A stretch of 64,000 bases of DNA, from positions 1,907,022-1,971,021 of the forward strand of contig VYZI01000104.1 of the NCBI GenBank assembly GCA_013397695.1. Direction: 5' to 3'. This DNA is from Centropus unirufus. Its lineage: Eukaryota; Chordata; Aves; Cuculiformes; Centropidae. A model generated the notes under the pieces. That model saw only the letters and a list, made by a program, of their open reading frames with translations, was not told the origin of the DNA and made no database searches. Every line of letters begins with the position of its first letter. Position 1 is the first letter of the stretch. Below, piece by piece: positions 29,601 to 39,370 of this stretch. The translations under genes were made by a program, and so were the position numbers.

Positions 29601-32600
29601 CAACAGCTATTGTGGAGTTTGTATTTTTTTTCCCTTCCAGTGACTGTGCTATTTATGTCCAACTTTACATTATTTCCATTGGAGTTTCTTATTAGGTGAC
29701 ATCTTTGACTGTGGACTAAATACGGTAGAACTGGGTGTTATGATCTGTACCAGTGCAAGGACTAAGCCAGTGTCAAATGTACTGAAACCAAACATCACAG
29801 ATGTGAGGCTAGCATATGTTGGATAGAGGCATGTAATGGATATGTCCAATATATATTAAGAATAGGAATATGCCTGAATAATACGCAGCATGGGGAGATG
29901 GAAACCAATCTTGTATCTGAGTAACACAGCTTCTTAAAAACAGCCATACCGCCCCTCCTTTGTTCTTCTTATGATAAGAAATTATTAGACAGGACAATGA
30001 GAAACTAAGCCCAACTGAAACACCTATGAATTTTGCTTTGTTATATGAAAGCCTACATTTCAGGAGCATATAATAAATGAAGCTTTTCTTTTGGCCTCAG
30101 AATCAAAGACCAGAAGATGAACCATCTGGCCTGAATGGACACGTTTCAGAGATTATATTGCCCAGATCTTGTTCCTGATGATTTGCTTCAAGATAACTTG
30201 CAAACTAAATCTCTTAAATTGAATTGCCTTCAAATAAGCGTCCACTATTTTTTGCTCAACTTTTCAATAGGCAAATTTATTTGAAGTCTGAAGACATCTG
30301 TTGTAACACAAAAGGGCTGAGTCAGCAAAGAAAGCAAGTGGAATTGCCAGAGATTTCTCTAAAATGCTGTATTAAAAAATATGAATGGCAGTAAGCCTAT
30401 CAACTACTGCACAACTGATAGAACTAATCATTATTCATAAAAAACTCAGAAAGCTCCAGTTTTCATTCTGTAGCAAAATAATAAACAAAACAGGTACTTA
30501 ATGTCCTCTTTGTGTCATTTATAAGCACAAAAACACAGTGCACACCATCCTTCTTGGGATAGTCACTATCAAAGGCCTCTAGCTTAGATGCAGTAGGTAC
30601 ACATGAACCCTTGCACTTTCTTTTTAATAGTTACAGTTCATTTATTTTAGTCCAATTAAATATATCTTTTTAGACTTTGGTTTAATGGGAGTTGACAATG
30701 TGCCTCGTGCAACACCTGAACTCTGCCTAATGAATAATGCATAACTCAACCAACATCCTACCAGCAAAGGCACTAAGCAACACAGTACTAATGGGGGGGA
30801 AAAAAGCCCTATTCACAGACCTGTACCACAAGTTTGTCCAAGTTCAATCTGCTTTTACATTGTCTTTCACTAAAATAAAAATACTCGAGGTCTTATTAAA
30901 CCAAACTGTGTGAGAATCTACTGCAAGAACTTGCAAGACACCAAGTAGTCAGAAGATTTGATTACATCAGGATCTGGTTGAAGTCTTTCCATATGTGAGT
31001 CTCTGAAATGGTAGACAAAGGTAGGTTCAAAATTTGGGGTCCAATCTCAGATGTGTGCTAAATATCTGCATTTAACCTGGGACAACATGCTTGATTATTA
31101 GATGTGTGGTAACAGAGGAAAAAGAAAACCAAATATTGCCAGTTGCCAATATAAAAATATATATAGAAAGAACTGTTACTGTAGCAAAAATAAGTTTTAT
31201 TTGCCCTCAAGCAATTGACACCTACCCAGGCATATGGATGTGCTGATCATAACACAAGATATTTTTCATGGAAGCTTCACTGATTCCATCTTTTTCTCAC
31301 CTCTTTTATACTCTTCTCTTCACCATGGAAACCATGGCAGTACTTAGAGCATCCTTTAGATTCACAACGTGAATAACATCAGACCTGTGCTGTAAACTAC
31401 CACTGGGGAAATCACCATTAGCTGGTTAGATGGACACTGAAAGTGCTAGGGGAAATTAAGAAATATTTGCTATTTTCTTTTAAAATAGATCTACTTGGGA
31501 AGGTCTCCTGCTGGCAGAAAAGACATAAACACTGAATTTCCTTTTTTGGTTGAAACCCTTAGACTTTTAGTCATCCTTCTGGAAGATCATTTGATAGAAT
31601 TCTGTGTATTCACAGAACTACCAGAAGAAAATATCTGCCAAGTAGTTTATGCACATAATTAAACAATTATTTTTAAATCTACACCAATTTAGAAGATCTG
31701 GCTAAAGAAGCCTACTGATACCTAATGCCAAATTTGGAAGAGTATGTATGTATTATGACAGGGCCCTCCTCACTCCATTAAAAAAAAATATTTTTAGACA
31801 GCACGAAAAAAGGGTTCATCGAAAATAACTCAAACCAGAAAATGAACTGTATAGTATTGGTGAAACACTTCAATATAATAGACATCAGCTTTGTAGGTAA
31901 TTCTGTGATGGGTAGATGCTAGAACTTTTAAGGAGGAACTGCAGCTAATTCCTGGTTCAACACAAAACATTTTTAATTACAGGCAAACTGACAGTTCTTC
32001 ATTAAACTGTTGAACAAAGTGCAACTTCCCTTCTGTCAAATGTCATCTCCTGACCATGTAGAAAAATCCCCATCTAAAATAATACATGGTTTTACATATC
32101 AAGAAATATGCAAGATATGCAGCTCCCATCAAAACTTTTAAAATACAATATTAATTACAGAGAATGTACAAAATAGAAAATTTACTCAAACTATACACGC
32201 CTTTAAATTTAAGGCTGCATTGAAGGTACATAAAATAAAGGAAGCACATAAGCTATTGCCTGATTTAAGCTACATATTGATCTTCTGCATATATTATAGA
32301 AGAGAAGAAATCCTGTTTGCTCTCCATTACCCAGTGTGTAGTAAATTATGTCAGGGAAACACTGCAGAGACAACTAAGCTGTCTCCCTGCAGTGTCAGTT
32401 GAAGTGCAGCAGGGAGTAATATTTCAGAGCCAATTCATTTGAATGCCTGAAACAGGCACCCCAGAGTTTCTGGTACAAGAAGAGCTAATTAACTTGGCTA
32501 CAATAGAGATGCCATGGCACTCTTTTTGACCCATAGTAAATGCACATCCTGGAGCTGTGCGGTGCTCAGCCCAGCAGCTATCCCTGGAACCAGAAGCCAT

Positions 32601-34946
32601 GCACAGTGCAGTGGGTGGAAGCCAAGTGGACTTCATGGGGATCCAGCTCCACAGAAGCTGGAAGTATCTGGGCTTTTCCTCAGACTACTTTTTTCTTTAG
32701 AAATGGACAGCTGACAGAAGTAGCAGAGGAAATAATACATTTCTTGTTGCATCTGTCCCTTACAAAATTGTTGAATTTATTTGTGTTTTGGGGTTAAAAA
32801 CCAAATCTTTCTGGGATTACTAATAGACGTTCAACATAAAAGAATGAAAAGTACGCATTAGAAGGCAAGGTGCAAGCAACGTCTGAAGTCTGTTCTGTCC
32901 TGTCACAAGATGCTTTGGCTGTGCTGACTAAACAAACGGGAACTGTCGGCAGCTCTGAATTTCAAATACTCAAAGTCTTTCTACCATGCCCTTTAATTTT
33001 GGCTCAGCAAAGCAGATTCTTGAGCAAAGCCAGAAAGAGTAGCAAAAAGCCAGGATGCATTATCCATATTTATGTTTTTCAGCATTGGTCTTTCTCCAGA
33101 TATAAAAGCATTCTGTGCAAATTTTTATTTCCAGAATGAACTACAACTCCTCCAGCACTTCCTGAAACAGAACATTACAGTTCTGCAAGGTCAACGCAGC
33201 AGTAATTACAGTTTTTAATTACAGCTGAGCACCCAGCAGGATTTCAGGTGCCTCCACCTTTAACTCATCTTGACTGGGCTCTTTAATAAGTCTATTCCCA
33301 TTAGGAGCTTCAATAGGTTTTAAAAAGCTTGTCCACCAGTCTGATGAAGTTAATAATAACAGAAAGTTTTACAAAGACTTATGTCTGAATGAACAATATC
33401 TTAAGAAAAATACTATAGCATTAGAAATTTTGTTCTGTTGATTTGGAGGTTTTCTCATCCGATTTTTTTATTCCACAATTCCCATGAACACCTTTTCCTT
33501 TAATTAGAATTGGCACAGGAGATTTCAGAGGAACCAGCTTTACTTTAAGAAAATTGGAAGGCAATGGTTGAAAACTTGGCTTAAAATAGAAAGCTAGTTC
33601 CAGTTTTTAATGAGGAAATCTAATTGCTAGGGCTGTTTTGTAATTCAAGTTGTCCAGTACTTTTAAAAATGTTAAAGGCAATTGCTCACATTCATGTCTT
33701 TCACTTCAGACTCATCTTTAAACTGAATATAGACTGAATATGCAAGATCAAAAGTAATTGTTTCATGTGAGCATACATTTTATGCTTTGTATGTCCAGTT
33801 GTGGCCTCAGAAAGAGTAATAAAAGCACTGTGTGGTCAGTGGAAAAGTAGCTAGGCATAAGATAATAAAGGACTTATCAACAGACAGCTGACCATATAGT
33901 ATATCACTTTAAGAAAATAATCTAAAGACAGTTCTGCTCTATTGGGAAGCAATTCTGAGGTACACAAGCAAATACAAAAACTGTTAAGGATCTGTGCAAG
34001 AATCCAGGTATCGGCTAATCTAAGCATTCCTAAAAATATTTTAGCAACCACCTATTATGCATGACCACAATGTTATACCATAAAACTCAAGAGAATATAA
34101 ATAACAGTGAAAATGCACAGATAGATATCTATAAAACTATGGATGTGCTTTCCCAGGTTTATGTGAATCATAAATCGATTCTCCTCATATTTTATTCACC
34201 TTTTGAATGCTTTTAACAGTTTGCCTCTGGGGTGGGGGAGTGGCGCCGAGGGGGATCCATGTGTTCAGCTGCAAATATCCCACCGTCTACACAAATTTTC
34301 TTTTTTTCTCAAAATATTGTATAGTCATATAATCTAATCTAATCATGTTGTACAAAGCCACACATTCTGTGTCCTAACCACATCGTTTAATTAAACAATC
34401 AATGAGGCTGCCCTAGCAGTGAGATTACTGGAGTTCCTCTGCCAAAAATGCTGCAGGATTGTGAGGACTTTGCCAGGAATATATCTCTTTTAACAGTAGG
34501 TGACAAGTATGGAGTGAAGCTTGTACGTCTGAGCCACAGAAGGCCATTTCTTCTATGGATATTTGTCTAACATCCAATGCCTCCACTTGACTCAAATGCT
34601 AAGTTGTGATTTTCATTTCAAAGATTTATTTTAAAGAAGTATTTGCGGTTCTTGCATTAAAAATTTAATTAAAATACGAATGTCAGTACTACAGCTGTAT
34701 AGCTACCTGAAGTACTTCAATGTGAACATCTTCTAGAATCAGAAATCAAAGTAAATTCAAAACACAGATAAAGAAGGTATACAAACCTGGCCATCTGAAT
34801 CGAAAGCTAAGCAGGCAACTCCATGCGTATGTGCATCCTTAAGAACAGACACAGTCTGTATACTGTAGGAATCCCAGATGCAAATGTAAGGGTCCTTCCC
34901 AACCTGTCCTGTAGCTACTAAAGTTTTATCCGGGTGAACTGCAAGG
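2579..34946 (-). CDS. EML6: EML6, partial (14 internal exons, 2-15)
   Basis: Echinoderm microtubule-associated protein-like 6, a large cytoplasmic WD40 protein of the EMAP family; members bind microtubules or tubulin through HELP and WD40 beta-propeller modules. EML5 and EML6 carry three HELP/WD40 units in tandem. Coding sequence on the minus strand joins 34946-34787, 28940-28842, 26817-26749, 24187-24002, 22109-21974, 18154-17953, 12426-12289, 9744-9488, 9110-8898, 8492-8325, 7464-7358, 4316-4198, 3538-3352 and 2684-2579. I checked every junction for AG/GT and for phase; the 2147 nt stay open throughout. EML6 is preferred over its paralogue EML5 because of residues such as NDGAGERLFY, AVAQRYKKTGECNKS and DFGLVKLFRFPC, which match recalled EML6 better. 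No start codon, 5' UTR, stop or polyA signal is present: exon 1 lies above 64000 and the later exons below 1. No frameshift or premature stop is seen, so it looks functional. Confidence 0.95.
2685..3351 (-). other. EML6: EML6 intron 14
   Basis: 667 bp between exons 14 and 15. Nothing recognisable beyond the splice sites. Confidence 0.9.
3352..3538 (-). CDS. EML6: EML6 exon 14 (second HELP region)
   Basis: 187 nt: one base finishes the glycine of the GYRGYDCRNN signature, then 62 codons to VATGQ. Contains YRGYDCRNNLFYTQTGEVVY, HIAAVAVVYNRQQHSQRLYL and GHDDDILSLSIHPVKDYVAT. YRGxxCRNNL is the HELP hallmark. Unlike the first unit, where the equivalent stretch is split earlier, HELP and first WD40 strands share an exon here. 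Confidence 0.96.
3539..4197 (-). other. EML6: EML6 intron 13
   Basis: 659 bp between exons 13 and 14. An open frame from exon 14 continues about 140 bp into it, but the acceptor and family homology place the exon edge at 3538. Confidence 0.9.
4198..4316 (-). CDS. EML6: EML6 exon 13
   Basis: 119 nt: 39 codons plus two bases of a split glycine. Starts VYKEDLPQLKQQSKEKNHSV and ends SLKLQFIH. It is a lysine-rich stretch leading into the second HELP domain. It is not represented by a long open frame and was recognised by homology and splice sites (acceptor 4318-4317; donor 4197-4196). Confidence 0.93.
4317..7357 (-). other. EML6: EML6 intron 12
   Basis: 3041 bp. Holds a short 10-bp tandem repeat just after the donor side (4421-4460). 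A somewhat GC-richer patch at about 6460-6660 has an open frame on the minus strand but no recognisable protein. Confidence 0.9.
4421..4460. repeat. 10-bp tandem repeat, 3-4 copies
   Basis: Three back-to-back units in exact 10-bp register: TAAGTCAGTA, TAAGTCAGAG, TAAGTCACTA (4431-4460), preceded by a more diverged TAAAGTGATA (4421-4430). A small minisatellite within EML6 intron 12. Confidence 0.8.
7358..7464 (-). CDS. EML6: EML6 exon 12 (acidic linker)
   Basis: 107 nt: two bases finish glutamate, then 35 codons ending at YDRQ in phase 0. The peptide is strongly acidic, with Ser-Asp-Glu clusters (SEESDSDLSDVPELDSDIEQ). It links the first WD40 unit to the second HELP domain and is probably unstructured. 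Several serines sit before acidic residues, the pattern favoured by casein kinase 2; phosphorylation is inference only. Confidence 0.95.
7465..8324 (-). other. EML6: EML6 intron 11
   Basis: 860 bp. No recognisable element apart from a T tract near 8060-8075. Confidence 0.9.
8325..8492 (-). CDS. EML6: EML6 exon 11
   Basis: 168 nt: two bases, 55 codons, one base. Starts AKFRKYVGHSAHVTNVRWSH, with STGGADHSVFQWRF as the closing blade of the first WD40 unit, then PEGITNGILETSPQ leading into the linker. GHSAHVTNVRW recurs at the end of each unit in EML5/EML6. Confidence 0.96.
8493..8897 (-). other. EML6: EML6 intron 10
   Basis: 405 bp, AT-rich, nothing recognisable. Confidence 0.9.
8898..9110 (-). 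CDS. EML6: EML6 exon 10
   Basis: 213 nt: two bases finish a split serine, 70 codons follow, one base opens glycine. Contains GKHLTSKDEIKGIHWASWTC, NGIWPKYTNITDVNSVDGNY and TGDDFGLVKLFRFPCLKK. GIWP and TGDDFGLVKLF are conserved EMAP-family signatures. It lies 377 bp from exon 9. Confidence 0.96.
9111..9487 (-). other. EML6: EML6 intron 9
   Basis: 377 bp, the shortest intron in the window, AT-rich, nothing recognisable. Confidence 0.9.
9488..9744 (-). CDS. EML6: EML6 exon 9
   Basis: 257 nt, the longest exon here: one base plus 85 codons plus one base. Contains DMTEVVHIKDRKEVIHEMKF, SPDGSYLAVGSNDGPVDIYA, a THIDWS strand and NDGAGERLFYKMP. It covers about two blades. The open frame runs on into both introns, which is why a longer artefactual frame (9860-9405) overlaps it; the AG at 9746-9745 and GT at 9487-9486 fix the true ends. 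Confidence 0.96.
9745..12288 (-). other. EML6: EML6 intron 8
   Basis: 2544 bp. Several open frames up to 118 codons (for example 11667-12023 on the plus strand) show no family features. No transposon recognised. Confidence 0.9.
12289..12426 (-). CDS. EML6: EML6 exon 8
   Basis: 138 nt: one base finishes arginine, 45 codons follow, two bases open another arginine. Begins LWSLADHALIARCNMEEAVR and includes SFSPDGSQLALGMKDGSF. LWSL finishes the blade begun in exon 7. The donor is AG/GTGAG. Confidence 0.95.
12427..17952 (-). other. EML6: EML6 intron 7
   Basis: 5526 bp. Contains an old CR1 LINE copy in the opposite orientation to the gene (about 13600-14445). The rest, including 14450-17950, holds nothing I can name. 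Confidence 0.9.
13600..14445 (+). mobile_element. Old CR1 LINE copy (late RT domain to 3' region)
   Basis: Decayed CR1 retrotransposon. On the plus strand, about 13649-13690 reads RFAMDGKLGGTV, matching the CR1 reverse transcriptase segment RFADDTKLGG, with the catalytic ADD altered to AMD. This is followed by an HGIKFSQ stretch like the CR1 xGMKFN block near 13755. Further down, nucleotide patches at about 14168-14215 (AAATACATCAG...GGATAAATGTC), 14271 (GAAGGTTTCT) and 14343-14390 (AGCTTGATAAATTTAG, CTGCCTGCATTGA) line up in order with the 3' portion of ancient CR1 subfamilies shared by birds and reptiles. Many indels and stops; clearly dead. Ends are approximate and the 5' limit may be further upstream. 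Confidence 0.75.
17953..18154 (-). CDS. EML6: EML6 exon 7
   Basis: 202 nt: two bases finish the split glycine, 66 codons follow, and two bases open a split arginine. Contains LSIRSVCWKADRLLAGTQDS, then GHCEGELWALAVHPKKPLAV and TGSDDRSVR. The GH...ELWALA...GSDD pattern is the hallmark of the middle of the EMAP WD40 array. This stretch is among the best matches to recalled EML6. Confidence 0.96.
18155..21973 (-). other. EML6: EML6 intron 6
   Basis: 3819 bp. An open frame at 19298-19600 (plus, 100 codons) has no recognisable domain. An AT-only patch at about 21645-21680 repeats AATTAATT. Nothing else named. Confidence 0.9.
21974..22109 (-). CDS. EML6: EML6 exon 6
   Basis: 136 nt: 45 codons plus the first base of a split glycine codon. 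Starts AGIFSMYACEEGFATGGRDG, with CIRLWD as the WD motif, and ends ETEQGYK. The acceptor is at 22111-22110 and the donor GTAAAG at 21973-21968 on the minus strand. Confidence 0.95.
22110..24001 (-). other. EML6: EML6 intron 5
   Basis: 1892 bp, AT-rich, nothing recognisable. Confidence 0.9.
24002..24187 (-). CDS. EML6: EML6 exon 5
   Basis: 186 nt, 62 codons, phase 0 at both ends. Starts FWTLCGNALTAKRGIFGKTG and ends IQGAHS. Holds the FW strand end of one blade and a further blade with YSGALNGDIYVWKG. The donor reads GTAAGTT, close to the consensus. Confidence 0.95.
24188..26748 (-). other. EML6: EML6 intron 4
   Basis: 2561 bp. Open frames of 94 codons (24592-24876, plus) and 106 codons (25683-26003, plus) show no homology I can recognise and are taken as chance. 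Confidence 0.9.
26749..26817 (-). CDS. EML6: EML6 exon 4
   Basis: 69 nt, 23 codons, phase 0 at both ends: starts IFDISWD and ends CGVKHIK. It is a short WD40 piece whose FW motif is completed by exon 5. Its length is too short to appear as an isolated long open frame; it was found by homology and by its splice sites (acceptor 26819-26818, donor 26748-26747). Confidence 0.94.
26818..28841 (-). other. EML6: EML6 intron 3
   Basis: 2024 bp, AT-rich. Contains a TATAACAT-rich cluster with a perfect 10-bp inverted repeat at 28170-28195. Confidence 0.9.
28170..28195. repeat. 10-bp perfect inverted repeat
   Basis: Arms ATTATAACAT (28170-28179) and ATGTTATAAT (28186-28195) with a six-base loop TCTAAC. 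The motif TATAACAT also occurs in direct orientation just upstream (28149-28160). All AT-rich, so chance is a real possibility. Confidence 0.6.
28842..28940 (-). CDS. EML6: EML6 exon 3
   Basis: 99 nt, exactly 33 codons in phase 0 at both ends. Begins RLASVGLDAKNTVCIWDWKR and ends TGHSDR. This is one WD40 blade with a clear CIWDW motif and the GH dipeptide that starts the next blade. Flanked by AG at 28942-28941 and GT at 28841-28840 on the minus strand. Confidence 0.95.
28941..34786 (-). other. EML6: EML6 intron 2
   Basis: 5846 bp. A GC-richer patch at about 32500-32680 has two overlapping plus-strand open frames (66 and 85 codons) without recognisable domains. A short GC-rich run lies at 34228-34256. 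No transposon recognised. Confidence 0.9.
34787..34946 (-). CDS. EML6: EML6 exon 2
   Basis: 160 nt. The first base completes a codon begun in exon 1, then 53 whole codons follow, starting LAVHPDKTLVATGQVGKDPY and ending at DSDGQ. It encodes the first WD40 strands just after the HELP domain, with CIWDSY as the WD-type motif. The acceptor AG is at 34948-34947 (minus) and the donor GT at 34786-34785. Incoming phase means exon 1 must end two bases into a codon, consistent with a split serine in recalled EML6. Confidence 0.95.
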
Positions 34947-37900
34947 CTGAAATAGAACACAGTTGAAGTTATAATACACTTGCAGAATCAGTAAAATAGT
35001 ATAACATGTAAAAATTAAACTAAAAAAGTGAATTTTTTTTAGTTCCCCAAAACTTCAGCTTCTTTTGACTTCTTTAAATAATCATATCAACTATCTTGAA
35101 AACTCCCTCTATCCCCATCTGTCTTAAAAAAAAAACATTTAACTGAGCCTGACATGGCTACTGCAGATCACAATTTATCATGTAATAGTTTTTTACCTAG
35201 AAAATTCAAGGAAAACATAATCAGGGAATTTTTCAATACTTTTGATTGATAAGCTGAATGAACATACAGGCTTTTATCTTTGTCTTTCATAGCTTTATAA
35301 AGTCAATTTTCTACGAATTATTCCTCTTTTATACAGGAATATTCTGAAATATTCACCAGTGGCTGAATTATTATTATTTTTCACTATGAAAAATATTCAC
35401 AAGAAATCCTCTCATGATTACACGTTTAAAAATGGCAACCTCAGAAGAGAGAGAAATAAATTGTTTCTCCTACATTTGACAAACAATGATAAATGCATCT
35501 TAAGATCTGCTTTAAGTTACCATTGCCTAAGGAGAGGTAAAATTTACTGTGCTGTTATTAGTTTACCTCATTTTTGCTAACCGTCAGTTAGAAATGGTAC
35601 ACTGCACAAAAAAAAGCTGGCATATCAAGCAGTATTTCTACTCCTTGAATCCAAGAAAGGTGCTGATGTTTCTAAGCCTGTTTCCCAGTTTTCAGTGATT
35701 AAATCCACTGGTGTTCAGAAGGCTTGCTTTGACCAACTTTCTTATGCATCTATTGAACATAGACCACTCATCTTCTTTATTCTCTGTAGTATTTGTACAT
35801 GATGTGTTACCACAAGCTGCATTCCAAGGCAAGGTCTGTCAGAAGAATCAAACTATATTTCTGCTCACAGTTTTTCAGATTGGAAAATCTCATCCAGGCA
35901 GCCCAGAGTATCTTTCTCACCCCTTCCCAAGTGTAAACACTAGTATTTACTCCCATTTTGTTATTTTGGAACCATTTCTCTTAGATGACAAACATTTGCT
36001 GGAACCAAGCAATAGCATCATTAGAACAAAAATAAAAATTATATTTTCCTGTCACACGTAATGGATTTTCATTGTAACACAGATTACAAAAGGCTGCCAT
36101 TTAGCTAACTTCACCTCACAAGAAGAATGCAGGCTACCAGTAGTGACACAGTGCCAGAAGCTGCTCTTCGCAATTATTCTGAGCTGTTGTCAAGCTGCCC
36201 TTCAGCCCTTGAGATATTCTCTTTGACAGAATCCAGAGAATCTAGTTTGAAAATCTAGCTTGGGGATGTTAATAATAAAAAAACCTCAACCAGGTAATAT
36301 GAATACAAAGAGAGTTTTGCATAGATATCCAAAAATTAACAATGTTTAAGTACATGAGCTACAGATGGCATAAGGAAAAGCATCCAATTAATAAATGGAT
36401 ATTCAACAGATGGCTCCAGGTAGTTGAATATTTCTTCTATCCCAGGTGCAAATGTTACTAATTTTTAAAAAGAATTAATCAAAAAAGCTTTAGCAAGTTT
36501 CAAAAAACTCACGTATTTGATTTTTTCACATTATAGAATGTTCCCCACAAAAAGAACAATTATATCACAATGCCTAGAAAAATTGTTTTATCTGCTCCTG
36601 CACTTGCTCAGTCATCCTTTCCTTCATAGACTTGGATGTCAACAGTTCACCTCAATTCTAAACCTATAAGGGAAATAAGGGATGACTCCACTAAACTTAA
36701 GCTGTGATACCTATAATTAAGTTAGAATACTTTTCTGCAAACATAAAAACAGATGGAAAAGATAATTTAAGTTCAATCTCCCTGCTAGAACAGAATTGCA
36801 GCTTAATTACATCTACCACTGTTTTGTACACTTTGGGTTTCACATACTAGAACTTCCGCTTTTACATTTTGTATTTCCATTCCTGGATATAAGGTTAAGA
36901 ACAAGAAAACATTTCCTACAAAATAAATATGTATGTACTGAACATATCTGTTATTTGTTTTATCCTTTTTGATGCATGAAGTCAGCTAGTGGGGGAACTA
37001 AAATTAGGAACTAATATGATTTTTGGCACCTAAATAAGCAGTCTGATTATTCAGAACTGCTAAGGACATTCATCTCCTGCTAACAGCCTTTACAATGCAC
37101 TCGAGCTGCCTACATTCAGTCTGGCTGTTAGATAACCAAGTGCTTATTTTTGGCAGAACAGTGGGCTACCGAATAAGGAAATGGAGTCCAATTTCAGAAC
37201 AAATCTTGGTGACCGCTTGATACCTATATTATTTACATGTTCATTTTATATATTCAAATGTAAAAATTGTATGTGCAAGTGTATAATACATTGCAGTATG
37301 GGTCATTGCCATCTTCAGCCTGTAAGATTCCCTGCTGGCCCAGGTTCTCTGTCCTTCCCTGCCTTTTAAAATAAGTATAAACTTAATGGCTCGTGTGCTG
37401 AAGTGTTAGATGCCTGTCTTCAGCCTCTGTAAACAAACATCCTACCGTGTATCTAAAGCACTTATGATAGCACATCACTATTTGTGCCACTGGAAAATAC
37501 TGAAATAGTGTGACAGTGCAATACGAAACTACGATTAAAATAAAAGAGACATTCAAACAATAGCAATTTCTAGTATAGAAAAAATATTATTAGGGTATTA
37601 CTTACTATTCCTTCCAACAGGAAAAACACCTAGAAAGACTGAAGTCTCTATTATGCAACCAGACAATTTTCTGCAAGTCATAGGTGTTGGGCCTGCAGGT
37701 TTCTGCTTGAGACACATTAGTGTACATCAGAGCTGTTCAACTCCAGCAAATGGCTGGACCACTGAAGACTTAACATCTGAGCCAGTCATGAATTTCTTCA
37801 CTCCCACAGCTCCTGCCACACAACTTAACCTCCCTAAGCCCACACTCCTTGGCTCTGCCCATCCACCAGAGTATGCACGGTCTTATCAGTGGATATACAT

Positions 37901-38829
37901 TTGCAGACCCGGTTTAAGTATTGAGAATAGGTAAGAGTTCCATTACCTAATAGCAATAACAAAAATAAATAAAGTGGAAAAAATAAAATCAAGACTTATT
38001 CCTTAAAACCATGAACATTTCCTCTTAAATGTAATTCACATTGTTATTCCCATGCTTTACCCATTATCACACTCCATCATTACTCCATCGCATTACTCCA
38101 TCAAGAGCTTTACTACAAACAAGCAGTGAAAGCAGGGTTGCTCCATGAGGAGAGATGACCCAGGAACCAAGGGTAGCCACGGCACATGCAGTGTCCTCAC
38201 TGTCTAGGGTGTAGTCCCACAAGATCTAAGCATGTGGGAAGAAGAAATTTCACAAGAAAATTCCTCTCTCCTTTCCAGGTTTGTGGGAAAAGGCAGTGGA
38301 TGATCTCTTGATAAAGAGTTGATATAGAAATGGAAAGCATAAAAGTAGCAGCAAATGCTGCTGGTGCTGCTTGCTGGTAGTGGCAGTCACTTCCCCACAT
38401 GTCTCAGCCTTTTCCCTGTGGGAACAGCAACAGGAGCAGATGCATGTGGAGAGTAAGAGGCAGAGATCAACTGCTTTGGAAAAGTACGTTCCCTGCCTTC
38501 TAGGGAAGGCAAAGAAAGCAAGGAGATCCCTAGCAGTTTTCTTCTGAGCAGCTGAATGCTTTTGTGTATGCATAAAACTAACAGTGAATTCCAGAAGTAC
38601 TCCAAGGTGTTTGCAAAAAAATTTCTTTAATAAAAATGCCTCACCAGGCACTTCTTTTAAGCTAACAACCCATTGAAGATTAACTTTAACATTATACCTC
38701 ATTAGTAAAATGATCTACTAGGAAGAAGAGATCTCAGGGAACATCTCCTCCTCCTTCCCTTCCAAGATCAACAATTGCAAATCCAAGAATCCAAGGTTGG
38801 AACCCTGTTCATTTAGGATAAAGATACCA

Positions 38830-38985
38830 GTTATGTATTCCGGCAGAGTCTGATGAAACGCTTTATAAAAGTCATTAGTGGATCCATCTGGTCTGGGGGC
38901 CTTGCCAGATGGTAAACTTTTACTACCTCCGCAATTTCTGTTGCAATAATATTCCACTCCAAGATTTGCTTTTTCTTTTACAATC
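38830..38985 (-). mobile_element. L1-clade-like LINE reverse transcriptase fragment
   Basis: Minus strand reads EIAEVVK (one frame), then, after an apparent one-base deletion near 38915-38920, SLPSGKAPRPDGSTNDFYKA followed by LPEYITGIF. The block SGKAPxPDGxxNDFYK is the motif that opens the reverse transcriptase of L1-clade LINEs (usual form GKSPGPDGFT.EFY). It differs from CR1, whose equivalent block does not read this way. No match continues on either side, so about 155 bp survive. L1 clade versus a related clade cannot be settled by eye. Confidence 0.6.
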
Positions 38986-39278
38986 ATGTTAGAATTTCAA
39001 GGCACCAAAAGTATTTGTTTCTTGGTTCTCTCCAACAGGTTCCATACACTTATATACATATAATATAGGTAAAAGCAAGAGAGAACACAGTAGAAAAGTT
39101 TAGATATGGAATGCAAACTACTTCAAGTAGCTGAATTTAATATTAAAATGCTTAAATGGACAGAATATTAAATTGTAATTTCTGTATATAAATTGTTCCT
39201 AAACTGCAGATAAAACCTTTTTTTTTTCTGCAAAAAGCACATAGTCAAGGATCCTGAGAATTACAGACGCTAGACAGA

Positions 39279-39316
39279 ATGGATGAATGGGGAGATGGGA
39301 TGACTGGATGGATGGG
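39279..39316. repeat. Decayed TGGA/ATGG microsatellite
   Basis: Imperfect GGAT/TGGA tetranucleotide run (GGATGAATGGGGAGATGGG, then ACTGGATGGATGGG), immediately before a CR1 fragment. Confidence 0.6.
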
Positions 39317-39370
39317 AAAAACAAAAGAGATGAGAGAATTGATGATGACTGAGGGGAAGTTTCAGAAAGA

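Noticed and set aside
32424..32797. Overlapping open frames in a GC-richer patch of intron 2
   Set aside because: Frames are open on both strands at once and show no family features; explained by composition.
34228..34256. GC-rich run containing TGGCGCCGAGGGGG as a retroviral primer-binding site
   Set aside because: Resemblance is partial, and there is no flanking LTR, no TG...CA boundaries and no gag or pol sequence.
2579..34946. Gene identity as EML5 rather than EML6
   Set aside because: EML5 is a close paralogue with the same layout, but diagnostic stretches (NDGAGERLFY, RYKKTGECNKS, SSVLVTGDDFGLVKLF) fit recalled EML6 better. A database search would settle it.
38250..38702. 150-codon minus-strand open frame as a gene
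   Set aside because: Composition is low-complexity (Cys, Leu, Gln/His runs), no domain is recognisable, and it does not continue the nearby RT fragment.
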